A stretch of DNA of 64,000 nucleotides from Diprion similis (Eukaryota > Arthropoda > Insecta > Hymenoptera > Diprionidae), in the NCBI RefSeq assembly GCF_021155765.1, contig NC_060114.1:7688001-7752000 (forward strand). Direction: 5' to 3'. Positions within the stretch are counted from its first letter, which is position 1. Every line of letters starts with the position of its first letter. This document shows positions 34,534 to 46,500 of this stretch, in pieces. Under the pieces are notes generated by a model. That model was not told the DNA's origin. It made no database searches and saw only the letters and a program-made list of their open reading frames with translations. A program made the translations under genes and the position numbers.

Positions 34534-37500
34534 GAATTTTTCCACGAGTTTCTTTTTCGAAGTAGATACAGACCATACAAAAGATTCTATCTTGCAATTA
34601 GCTTACTTTAAACTTAAAGGATCTGATAAGGATTTAGATTTGTCGACTTGTGGCCACCCTATATAACTGTTTTCACATATACGTATTTGTGCTTCGCATG
34701 CATGTCTGTTCGCCTATTGTTCCCTTGTAACAGAGTAAAAGCCACGTGGTCGGTGGGTCGGTTGGTCGGTTGATTCGTGCAGGTATGCACGCGGGTGTTG
34801 TCGCAGGTAAAAATGCCTTCGCCTTCTCGTGTTATTATACCTGGTGCTACGACGCCTGTGGGTATCATAGGACACTCCTAGGCAAGGTGTTATACCCCTG
34901 GGACGTGTAACATTGTTACGTGGATAATGTCACAATTGTGTGTTTAGGATTATGTGCTTAGGACCATCAGCAGAAACAATGGTATTCAATAATGGCATTT
35001 TTCTTTCTTTCTCTAAAATTACGTCTCTTTTCTCACTTTTTTGCCAAGTCATGAATTGAAATTTTAAACAACCCAAGATTACTTTCAACGTTAACTTTTA
35101 CGTCACTGAATTTTTTTTTAAGCTTAAGCTCAGAGTGCTGAAATCATAATATTGCTCAACGAATCATCCGCGAAGAAGGAGTTGAAGAAACAAAAAGAAT
35201 TTTAACTTACCAAAGGAAAGAAAAACAACGAAAACATAAGCACTATCAATTTTCATCTGCAAGCAGCTGCGCAACTGCAATATTAATCTTTTACGCCAAA
35301 GCAACTTGATTGCGCACTTGTTTTTGAATACGTTATATATACTCTAGAAATCTAGATGTTTTTATTCATATGTTATAATAATAATAATTAACTTCCGCGT
35401 TAAAATCGAGCTCTTTTTACTTTGGTTTTCCAAGATTTCGCATAATAATTATTTGCACTTATTGTTACAATTCAGCACTGATTTTTCTGTATTAGATAGA
35501 TTTTTCAAAACTTTTACATTCATCGCAATGTTCGTTGCAGCACCAAAGCCGAAAATGAAAATATCATCACACATTTAAAAAATTAAAAACTCATAAAACA
35601 CAACGTAAAACATAAATGCGCGAAAAATCGATCAAAATTTAAATATTCAGGGAAAAAAGTATGAAAAAGAAAAAGATCCGTTTAAAATCCGTCCAACTAA
35701 TTTCGACGCGAGAGATTTCTGTTCTGCCTCGCGACGTTGGATGCAGACAGTCTCAAGAGAAGGAAATCTTACGACTCTGCGATTGTTGCTCTACAGCGGA
35801 GAGATGGTAATTCCGAAGAGTGGGTCAGATGTTCTCACTGAGATACAAACTGCCGACGAGACGTTGTAGGTTAGTGAAGAAGATGAGAACCAGCTGCCTT
35901 CGTGCTGTGGATTAAGCTGTGATTTTTACTATTGTAATTCGCTTGTGCTTTACAACGAGCGAAAGCAGAAAGCAAGAAAAAAGAAAGACGAAATGCGAGT
36001 TTTCAGGACCTTCTAAATTAAGGTGTATTATTTCAATCCGTTTGAAAAAAAAAAATTTGCACAAAATACCCTCACAAACTAGAAACAGCGACAAGGACTA
36101 GAAGAAATTAAACTATCAGGGTTGTAGGGGAGAGGAATTCGCGGGATCGTTCTAATAAGACCCTCAATATACATATAGTCTCTGCAAAAATCGCGCTCTG
36201 CATGCATAAAGTTAGCTGAGCTGTGTCAAAAAACCTGGCCATGAGTGAGAGCATAATTAAGCGTTAATTACAAACGGGATGGTAATGAATTGAAGTTTAA
36301 TATCATCGAAAAAACTAATCGAATCGAATTTCTACTCACCAACTATATTGGAACGACGATCATTGTAACCGCTTGTACAACATTCACGACTTTTTCTAAA
36401 CGTCTCTTCCAACGCTGAACACGCACAAACGATTGTCGAACCCATTTCTTATCCAGTCTCCGTTTCTATTATTGTTTGTTTCTTTTGCTTTTTTTGCGTC
36501 AGTAAAGAGAATTCACTTTTTTAATACAAATTCTTATTAATTTTGTTTTAGAACCATCTCATGATTTGTATCTTCAATTTTTGTTGTTCATTTTTTCTCC
36601 CTCGTCGTTTTCATCCCGTTCCTAATTTGATTTTCGACTTCACTTGATTTGAATTTCAACTTGACCAGATGAAGTGAAACTCGAATTTTCTTGGTTTGGA
36701 ATTCGACATTTTGTTCTTCTACTTCCTCCAGTATCCTCAAAATTTGTCGAGACTCAGGTTTTCCTCAGTTTCTCTAATACTCCGTTTTTATTCGATCGGT
36801 GGTGTATAACGAGCTATATAGCTGGCTAAGTTGTGACGTAAATCGAGTGTGACGCGCGAGTATAATGGAAGGAATATAAACAAATGTTTTTTGCAACGAC
36901 GTATGGAAAGCTATGTTTAATACACAGTTACCCAAAAGACTATACGGATTAAACGCGCCCCGATCCTGGTCTAGATGATGTAACACATGGATCTGCCAAT
37001 TCTTCTTCTCATTCTTCTTCTTCTTCTTCTTCTTCTGACGTTTTATACGTATGGTGTATTCAGTCCTGATTCGCACTTGTAACGCGAGTAAATGATAAAA
37101 CAGTTATTATTGTGTATATTGGGCGATGGGCCAAAAACTATTGCAGGACTCTCTTCGCAAATTTTATCCGGTAAACGTCCATCCGCCCCCTGTTCCTATA
37201 TTAACTATTCCTCCGGCTATTCCTATTCATAGATCCACGCCGATATAAGAAGCTCACAAACCAAACAAATCCGTGACGTATACATACTTGAATGCGTGGT
37301 CGTGTTATTCGATCAAACATGCTAATCAGGTCTTGAGGCGATGCCGTTGCACAACCGTTCAGACATCCGAACCGTCGGTAACGCGAAAACTGCAGTTTTT
37401 TCTTTTTGACAAATCAAGATTTCACGTGTTGAGCAAAAATTCATTTTGTTACAGTCTGCATTTATAATTTTTACGAAATTACAGTAGGATTCATTTAACG

Positions 37501-38173
37501 AGAACTGTAAAATCGCTATAGAAGGATAGAAGTAGAACCATCTCAATCATGGTAGATTACATGAAATCATAATCCAACATTGAGATGAACATGAATTCAA
37601 TTCTCGTTTGTGTTCACGTCTGTTATTAAATTTCCTCGGAATGTCTACAATTGCATGATTTCGTTTGATCATAATCTCATATATTCTAGATGATAATGGA
37701 TAATGATCGAGTATTTTTCCGAATAAATGTAGTAATAACAATACTAATAAGGAAAATTAGAATAACATAGTTTTATTATTATATATAACAATGTATTTAC
37801 ATTATAATTATACTAAAGTTGTACCGCCGTATATATTATACTATAATTACAACGTTTATAGACAAGAAACAAAATTAAATTGAGATCTAATTCAAAATAA
37901 TAGATCAATACTAATAATAGTGATTCAATAATACCAGCGAATGTAAGTGAACATATAGAACTCGATTTAAAAAAGAAAAGTAGATGATTCAAACAAAGTG
38001 GAAGGTATCAGTTTTTCAGGAATCTATGCATCGTCGCTGCAGTGCTTCGAAAATATCCGAATGGCGTCGCCACCTACTGGACGAACGTACGTTAAACACT
38101 TGTATAAACAAGTATCACCAGTGCAAGAATTGCTGGACCGTTAAACGAAGCGGGATGCGGAAAAGGGTATTCC
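34534..38173. other. Intergenic region between family R1 copy B and TRAPPC1
   Basis: About 3.6 kb holds no gene that I can support. It contains a (TTC)n run at about 37005-37036, a degenerate GGTCGGTT repeat at about 34748-34776 and a somewhat GC-richer patch at 35700-35900 that could be a leader exon of some transcript. The last ~400 bases should include TRAPPC1 3'UTR. Confidence 0.4.
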
Positions 38174-38596
38174 TCAAAAGTATGGCGACGACTTGACCAA
38201 CTCGTCAAGCTTGTTCTTGAAGAGTTCGCTTTGTATCGGTTCGTTCAATTGACAAAGTGGATTCTTAACCACATACTCGACGTAAATCTGGCTGTAGAGC
38301 TGCTGAAGCAGACCCCTAACGTTCTGCGCCGAGTTGTCTGTATTCAAGACGAATTTCAACCCTGACGGTGTTTCCAAATAGTTCAGCGTGTACTTGCTCG
38401 TTTTGTAGTGGAGAAAACCGTCCTTAGGATCCAGCGGCGATATTTTGTTTATGAAAGATTTTATCGAAAACAGCATTCCGTACATCAGCTTAGCCTCCTC
38501 CTCCTTCGTCATTCCGGACTTATTCAGCCGATTCCATTCGGCGTAATACAAGAGGGTGCAATTACGCGAGAATATGTATAGGTTATGGACCGTCAT
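38174..38596 (-). CDS. TRAPPC1: TRAPPC1 (Bet5), TRAPP complex subunit 1
   Basis: TRAPPC1 is a core longin-fold (sybindin-like) subunit of the TRAPP complexes, which tether ER-derived vesicles at the Golgi and act as Rab1 exchange factor. A single exon encodes 140 residues; the human protein has 145. Family blocks run end to end: [21 protein letters not shown] at the N-terminus (first beta strands of the longin fold), [51 protein letters not shown] and [13 protein letters not shown] near the C-terminus. The start is fixed by the conserved MTVHNLY. It is divergently arranged with NDUFV1, the start codons being 449 bp apart. There are no anomalies. Confidence 0.97.
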   Translation of the reverse strand: MTVHNLYIFSRNCTLLYYAEWNRLNKSGMTKEEEAKLMYGMLFSIKSFINKISPLDPKDGFLHYKTSKYTLNYLETPSGLKFVLNTDNSAQNVRGLLQQLYSQIYVEYVVKNPLCQLNEPIQSELFKNKLDELVKSSPYF

Positions 38597-39045
38597 GTTC
38601 GATACTCGAAACTCTCACTCCTTTGGTTTATTCTACAGCTTATTTCAGCGCAGTTACTCGTCAAAAATACAATCAAATCCGTGTACGTAATCCATTAATC
38701 TTGACGATGGATCGGCGAGATGTAAATATCTTTATTTTCCTCTCTGCGACGGTTGACAGCCGTTAAATGATGTTGACGCCCTTGGGATCTCGATGTCAGA
38801 ATTCAAGTCGGAAGAAAGCGTCGACGCGTTTAGCTCGATCGCCGTTAGATAGCGCCACTTGTCGGTGTGCTGCTCATTTCTGGCAACGGCATCGTCGCAA
38901 CGTGATTAGCTGTACGGGCTGTATGTACCAACATTATGAAATCGTGCGCGCGCATTGCGCAGTACCAACTTGGCTGCTGTCGAAACGTGTGCCAAAAACT
39001 AACAAGCACCCGAACTTGAGTGCTCTGCTGGGTTTAAAGGGAAAG
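38597..39045. promoter_or_regulatory. Shared promoter region of TRAPPC1 and NDUFV1
   Basis: The 449 bp between two divergent start codons holds a CTCF-like site (38850-38865), an NRF-1-like CG-alternating stretch TGCGCGCGCATTGCGCA (38945-38961) and a YY1-like AAGATGGCGG word overlapping the NDUFV1 start. This suggests a bidirectional housekeeping promoter; no expression data are available. Confidence 0.5.
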
Positions 39046-42000
39046 ATGGCGGGTGTGCTCGCTAGGTGTACTCGAATACCGAGGAGGCAGTTAGGTAATT
39101 ATTGAAACATGGAGTAAATATCAGTCGCAATAAATTGGTAGACCGTCGCCATAGTGTTTCGGAATTGACCAGAAGTTGAATATTCGCAATTCCGAAACCG
39201 GGAATAAAACTTATGTTGAAAAATCATAACAACGTAGGATCGATTATCCTCGGTCAAGGTTATATAATTCTGTGTACCTAATTGATTCTACGTCATTTAT
39301 TTTTACCTTCTCTTTTTCATCTACCAAACGTGTGTGTATACTCGTGTTCATGCAAATGCTTTTATACACACTCGCAACGCGTCGCGTCATCCAACTTTAT
39401 ATCAAACATCAGGCCTCGTTGGAACATTCCTCAACGCTCAGCAGCCCAAAACTTACTCCAATGCTCCACCTGAGGGAAAGGTAATGTCTTGACTTCTCGA
39501 TTGCTGACATTAATCCTCTATTTCAATCCCCACCATTTACTCCATTTGATGGTCCATCTTATTTCAAACTTTGGAATCGACGAGTCAAAATGTATTGGCA
39601 AATTTTTGGTCATCTAATACAATATTGAATTTCAATATACCCTAAAATTCGAGAATATCAATTAAACTCAAAGCTCGATAGATGCTAACTTTTCATTGAG
39701 ATTAACATTTTGAGAAATTTGAATGCGGTCCTGAAATCCTCATCCAATCATATCTCACCTCATCTACATTGAACATTTTTAAACGGCACGCAGAAAGTCG
39801 GAGGAAATCTGTCCGACGAGGACAGGATATTCACCAATCTTTATGGTCGTCACGACTGGAGGTTGAAGGGATCGCTGCAGCGTGGTGACTGGTACAAGAC
39901 GAAAGAGATCCTGGACAAGGGAGCAGACTGGATAATAAACGAAATCAAAGTGTCCGGTCTTCGTGGTCGAGGCGGCGCAGGTTTTCCGTCCGGCATGAAA
40001 TGGTCCTTCATGAACAAGCCTTCGGATGGTAGGCCCAAATATTTGGTTGTCAACGCCGACGAGGGAGAGCCGGGGACCTGCAAGGACAGGGAAATCTTGA
40101 GGCACGATCCTCACAAGCTTGTCGAGGGTTGTCTTATCGCAGGAAGAGCTATGGGTGCCTGCGCTGCCTACATTTATATTCGTGGAGAATTCTACAATGA
40201 AGCATCGAACCTCCAGGTCGCCATCGCTGAGGCCTACCAAGCTGGCTTGATCGGCAAGAATTCTTGTGGATCGGGGTACGACTTCGATATTTTCGTCCAG
40301 AGGGGAGCTGGAGCGTACATTTGTGGCGAAGAAACTGCTCTCATCGAGTCCATCGAGGGAAAACAAGGAAAGCCCAGGCTAAAACCACCTTTCCCTGCCG
40401 ATGTCGGACTCTTCGGATGCCCTACTACAGTCACCAACGTCGAGACTGTCGCTGTTTCACCTGTAAGTATACGGGTGGATTTTGGAAATTGTGGAAAAGG
40501 AGAGGAGGATTGTTTTAGCGTGTTTTCTGAGGTTTTCCTAACTTCAAGGAACCTATGAAACGGAATATTAGCATTTTGAAAATTTTCAAAGTCTACAAGA
40601 TAGTTAGAACTCTGAATACACACAGAGAAAGTTGTTACTGAATATCAGATAAGTACAGTAATCAGAAATCTTGAGAATGATATGTGTCATGTCTTTGATT
40701 GAACTTCTGGTAAATTTGAAAGGACTGAGCGATTCATTTTTTGAATGTTTTGGATCAAAGTAAAACAAATATGGTGAAACAACTATTTTCGCTGAATTTA
40801 GAACCAATTTTTTTCAAAACGGAATTCGTGAATTGATTTTTATTCAGTATAAAATCACTCGATGTGATTTGGATCACTTTTGATGGTAAAGGATTAGCAA
40901 TATAATTATTATTCAACAAAAAGTATTGCTATTGGTTCACTTGCTTTTCAGATCATTATTTGGATTTGGTACTTTTATCAATATGTGAAAATAGAAACTT
41001 GACAAAAAACTTAAGAAATATTCAAAAAGGTTGGAATGCAGTAGAACAATCTTGATAGTTGAAAGTTTTAGAATATTTACCAAAAGATTTTCATGAAAAC
41101 AGTGAAACTTGACTTGAAACAAAAAATTGACAAAATTTAGTGACAAATTAACAATGAACAGGCTGTACCGACCCGATTTGAATCAAACGTTGGGAAAAGA
41201 GAAAAACCCGTTCATCTATCTGTATTTTAGAGATGTTATTCCATCCGTGTCCAACATCATCGGCACAAATTCCCTGCGGAAACTTTTTCAAATGGCTTTG
41301 TCTTTTTTTCCGGCCCATTCACCCTCAACTTTCTCGCGTTCAGACAATCTGCAGACGCGGTGGCACCTGGTTCGCGTCATTCGGTCGTCCTCGTAACAGC
41401 GGTACCAAGCTGTACAACATATCCGGTCACGTGAACAATCCGTGCACAGTTGAGGAGGAAATGTCGGTGCCGTTGAAGGAGCTAATCGAGAAGCACGCTG
41501 GTGGCGTGATCGGAGGCTGGGACAATCTGCTGGGCGTCATTCCTGGTGGATCGTCGACACCGATAATCCCAAAAACGTAAAGAAAACTCAGACCAAACGA
41601 GTTTTGTCGTCCTTTTTAAAGTCCTTTCGGAGACCTTGTCGCTACTTCGATATCCTCTTCGACCTTTCAGAGTCTGCGACGAGGTGCTGATGGACTTCGA
41701 CGACCTCGTCCGCGTCCAGAGCTCCTTCGGAACCGCCGCCGTCATCGTCATGAATAAGCAGACCGATGTCATCAAGGCAATTGCACGTTTGATCAGCTTC
41801 TACAAACACGAGTCATGCGGACAGTGCACTCCTTGCAGAGAGGGTATCAACTGGATGTACAAAATAATGTGGAGGTGCGTGTTAACGTTCCAAAAAAAAA
41901 AAAAATCGCCATTCGATCCTTCTTCCATTTTTCGGCTATCCTCTAATTTTGAGCTGGTTTCTATTTACGTTGATCAAGACGATCGGATTAGAAAGTTTTC

Positions 42001-42341
42001 ATCCTCGTTCACTTTCAGGGTCTTTGGTTTCTTAACTTTGATGTCATAAGAGGATCGTTTGAATCGCAACCCGTTTTTTCTCCTCTTTTGCTTTCATTCG
42101 ATTTTATCACATAGCCGAATAATAATTTTAGGGGTTGATCTTCTGATTTTACAGATTTGTCGAGGGTAACGCGGAGGAGCACGAGATCGATATGCTGTGG
42201 GAAATAAGCAAGCAAATTGAACTTCATACAATTTGCGCGCTTGGCGACGGTGCCGCGTGGCCGGTTCAAGGACTGATCAGACACTTTAGACCAGAAATCG
42301 AAAGTCGTATACAGAAGTTCAAGTGCGTGGCTGCTAATTAA
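39046..42341 (+). CDS. NDUFV1: NDUFV1, 51-kDa flavoprotein subunit of mitochondrial complex I
   Basis: NDUFV1 holds the NADH site, FMN and the first iron-sulfur cluster (N3) of complex I. Six exons join to 469 residues: 39046-39094, 39413-39480, 39794-40462, 41344-41576, 41671-41874 and 42155-42341. The first two encode a basic mitochondrial presequence ([17 protein letters not shown]). The FMN/NADH region begins at [14 protein letters not shown] (about 96) and continues through [16 protein letters not shown] and [17 protein letters not shown]. The 4Fe-4S ligands are Cys389, Cys392 and Cys395 ([11 protein letters not shown]) and Cys435 (HTICALGDG). The end, [15 protein letters not shown], is typical. 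Every phase agrees and all donors are GT. An AATAAA follows at 42403. Long internal-Met frames inside exon 3 are not separate genes. Confidence 0.97.
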
Positions 42342-42402
42342 AAGTATCACATGTATATTAAAACAAAAACAGAGTCGCGCGTAACTAGATCAATTAAAAA
42401 TA

Positions 42403-42408
42403 AATAAA
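42403..42408 (+). terminator. AATAAA polyadenylation signal of NDUFV1
   Basis: A canonical AATAAA lies about 60 bp after the NDUFV1 stop. Confidence 0.6.
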
Positions 42409-43547
42409 CCACTGATATAAACACTGAGAGAGGGAGAGGGAGAGAATACAAGAAAAAATAAGAACGTCAACAAATAAGAATCGTTGTTGCTGTTGTTGTT
42501 GTTATTATTATTATTATTATTTTATTATTATAACTTATGATGTATAATATTTACCGCTTTAATGTATAAATCATTTTCAACAAACGGAGAGAAAGAGATA
42601 GAAAAGGATAAGGGAAATTTTTGAATTGATATACGATCAGTGAATCGAAATTTTAATCGTAACGCGACTGCGTGTTTGATTATTTAGAAAACTTGCTCTA
42701 AAAATTAATACAGCGTGTATTGATAGCTTGAAATCTCGACGAAACCAGTGTATACTTTGAAGTACATAAAATTGCGTCCAGCTGAATGGAATGAAATAAA
42801 AAAATAAGATGTAGATTCGTATGTGGCAAAGTTTAAAATTTGCTGAAACTGTCGATTTTTTGAATTTTTTTTTTTTCATATTATACGTACGATTCTCGGT
42901 CTTTATGCAGCGTGTGAATCGTGAACGTTATTCAATACTCTGTGACGTTTCAATCATGGAAGGTAAGTCAAAATATATAATTAAACTTTGGCAAAAAATA
43001 TTTATGATTTCGTAGTACTAAGCACAGAGATCGAAATATGTAAAGTAATTTCTCACTTTAAAAAATTTCTTTTCTTTTCTCAGTTTCATCGATATTTTGA
43101 TAAAGAATTTTGCTTCTCGTTAGTTTTGTTGAATTTTTTCGTTTTTATTTTCATTTCATGATTTTCTCTTTAATTACAAAATAAACGGTCTTTATATTTA
43201 ATTAATGTGTACATGCATATTAGAAATAAATAAACACATAAATAAAAAAAATAGCAGAATATCATAGTAGTGATTAGACACTGAGACAAAAATATCAAAA
43301 ACGATCGCTGTTTCAATACGATTTTCCGTGTATAATGTAATACAAAACAATCACGTCACGTATGCTGTACATACATAAACAATATTCTATGTATAATACT
43401 CGCATTAAAAAAAGGAAAGAAACAAAAAAATATCATGAGAAATTTTGACTTTCAAGTTTTATTAGCTCTGTAGATTTATTATCGTCATTATTATTTTGTT
43501 TTTGCTGGTTTTTCGTATTATCTTCGATCGGACAAAAAAAATATCGA
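42409..43547. other. Convergent spacer between NDUFV1 and the coiled-coil gene
   Basis: AT-rich, with a (GTT/ATT)n run near 42488-42535 and many AATAAA words on both strands. It is probably the two 3'UTRs. No gene was seen. Confidence 0.5.
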
Positions 43548-46500
43548 TTACTCATTTTCGTACTTTTTATAGGTGCTGCACTGATGAATGAAATTCTTTT
43601 TGCGCCAATCGAACTGAAATAGAATCATAATATTAAAGTTATAATAATGCCATTTTAAAATTAGATCCAAGTCTGTTCTTCTAAACTTATCATCAACATA
43701 TTTCGTCGTTTTAAAATATGAAAATTTTTGAACCAGGAAGTGATGATAAAAATAGAAATCGAAAATGAAAAAAATGTACCACTTTCTCCTTCGGCGAACC
43801 GTCCATCAGTTCTATTTCGAGATTCTTTACTATTTTCCTCTGCTGCTCCAATAACACTCTGGCAACAGGAAAAGAGGAACAAAAAAACAAAAAACAAAAA
43901 AACAAAAAATAAAAAGAAGATTATTCGGGTTTTGCAAGGTGTATAAATAAACCGTGTCTCGCATACCCGTAATTATCAGCTCGATCCTGATTGTAGGCGG
44001 ACTGACGACGCAAAATGTCCTTTTCTGACTCCACAGTTCCATCGAGTTGCATCGATTTGCTTCTTTCAATACTAATATTACTAGTCTTTCCATCCGATAA
44101 CTGATTCTTACTAGAAATTCCCCCTGACAACGTCAACCGTCTCTGCAATTCCGCATTTCTCAGTTGTTCTTTTGCCACCATTTCCGACATTTCTTCAGAC
44201 CTCTTCTTCTCCTGTTCAATCACTATCTCGAGTTCGTAAACTTCGGGATAAATAGTCGATCAGGTTTTAGCCACTTCAAACAAGTTGAAAAAGAAAACAG
44301 CAAAAAGAATTCAAAGGATACTCAAATCTAACATTAATTGACAATAAGTGTATCTTTAATCTAACAATCAATCAATTTTCATAAAAATTTATCACCTTTT
44401 TGACGAGCCTCTTGCTCCATTTGAACGATCTCATTCTCGAGAGTAGCTATCCTCTTGTTGAGTTGATGTTTCTCGTTCAGATCTTGTTGGTGATTTCGTT
44501 GCAAACTGGTTACCGATGATCCTGAATTGTCCGTTTTAGACTGCTCATTTGACATCGAGCAAGAAATTGTCATGCAGATTCGATCGTGAAGCTCGGTCAT
44601 CTCTTTCAAACTCAATGACTTATGGGTACCATGGAAGAAGAGGAATATGAATATGAGGAAAACTTTAACATTGGAATTATTCAGAATGATTTGAGTATCT
44701 TCTCCTGTTCACAGAAGAGAATAAGCTGTCAAGTCACTTCATAGTTCCTTCACTTTTACTCACCCGCAACCAGCTTTCGGGGTCGAAGAAGTCACTGTCC
44801 TTAATCGCCTCCTCGTACTGTGATTGAAGCCTCGCGATACTCTCGTTGTGGTTTTCATACAGCACCTTCAGAGTCCCCTCGTAAGTCATTTTCACAGCCT
44901 GCAATGTCTTGCCATTCTGGATCTCCTTGTTCTAGATAAATGAACGATTCAAATGGTCTTTGACGTCATGTGATCATCATCAAATCACTTTAAGAAGGAT
45001 CAATCCTTACCTTGATAATTTCGTTAAGAGCGTCCCTTTCCTCGGTAAGCGACTTGATATTTTCTCTTAGTGAATTGATCTCGGCGTTTTTCGACTTTAC
45101 GTCGCACTGAAGCTTCTGCATCTCAGTTTGCCTTTGTTTGTTCTCATTCTCGGCGTGATTAAGCCGGCAAGTTAATTCCGCAACTGTATCGAGCTTGTGA
45201 CCGGTCTTCTCGTTATCTGGAACAGTTTGGTTATTCGACTCGTCGTTGACATCCTTGTTATCCTTTTTGGTCACGATAAACTGACTGTTCTTCTCCAAAG
45301 CTTCAATACTCCTCAACTTTACACTCAGTTCCTTCATTTCTTCCAGTCGTTTATTCAACTCGTTCTTCAATTCACTGTTCGCCTTTTCCAAAACCGCCAA
45401 TTTCTCATCGCAGATTGACGCCTGAAGATCGACATTGGTAACCATTCAATTTTAGAACGGATCATTTAGATTAGGAATTATGAATACAAAAATCAACGTA
45501 CTATCACGCTTTTTACAACTTTAAAAAAAATCGTGCAAACAAGTCTCTAAAATTCGAAATGTAATATCACCTTGACTTTCAAATCCACAAACTTATTCAC
45601 TCACTTTTTCGTTCTGGAATTTATTTTGCCGCTGAAGTTCTTTAATGAGAAGAGCGTCCTCGATGCGTTTGATCTTAAGTTGTTCGATCCTGTTATGAAG
45701 ATCCTGAAGAATGTTGGAGGCTCGAGCTTCGGTGGAATGGAGTCGCTGTTTGAGGGCTGAGATGTCGTTGTTGAGCTTATCGGGAAGTCTGGCAAGTTTT
45801 TCCCTGGCGGAAACTTCGCCGACGAGCTCAGACGACAGCCTGACATTCTCGTCGTGGAGCTTCTCGATCTCGAGCTTGAGGCCCTCATTGTCGTCAAAGA
45901 CACGGTTCAGGTCCTCCTCCAGTTTCTTGTTCGAGGCCTCCAGCGATCCGAGCTGATTTTTGGAGCCTCGCAGCTCACCTTCGAGCTTGCGCTTATCCTT
46001 TGTCAGCTTCGTTATCTCACGTTGCAGGCTCGACACTTGCTCCAATTTTGCCCGATCTCCTTCGAATCCGGAGATCAGTTTGCTCATATCGCTAATCTTG
46101 CTCTCCGCCTCGACCAACTTTGCGGTTAAACTTTTGTTCGCTCGGAATACTTGGTCAAACTCTTTCCGACATGTTGTTAATTCCATCTCGCACGAAGCTG
46201 TCATCTCACTGTCCTTTGCGCTTTTGTCAATCAATGCTATGATCTTGTCATTCCTCTCAGATAAAATACCATTCAATGTCGCTACTTCCCCAATCAGCTT
46301 CTCGTTTTCGTTTTGCAGTGACACCAATCTGTGAAATAGATCGTGGATAACAAGATTATTTTGCCATTTTAAATAGTAATTGTTTACAATAATGGTGACT
46401 CTTTCTAAAAAATGGCCCTCGAAGAGAAAGAAATCACATCCTCACCAAATATGACACCTTTTTTAAAATAGCAATATTTCTGATCAGAAGATCATAGTAA

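Noticed and set aside
39779-40366. 195-codon antisense frame over NDUFV1 exon 3
   Set aside because: It is a shadow of a conserved coding exon; no resemblance to any family.
39863-40558. 231-codon frame beginning at an internal Met in NDUFV1
   Set aside because: It is NDUFV1 exon 3 read from an internal Met and past the GT donor at 40463; the spliced model explains it.
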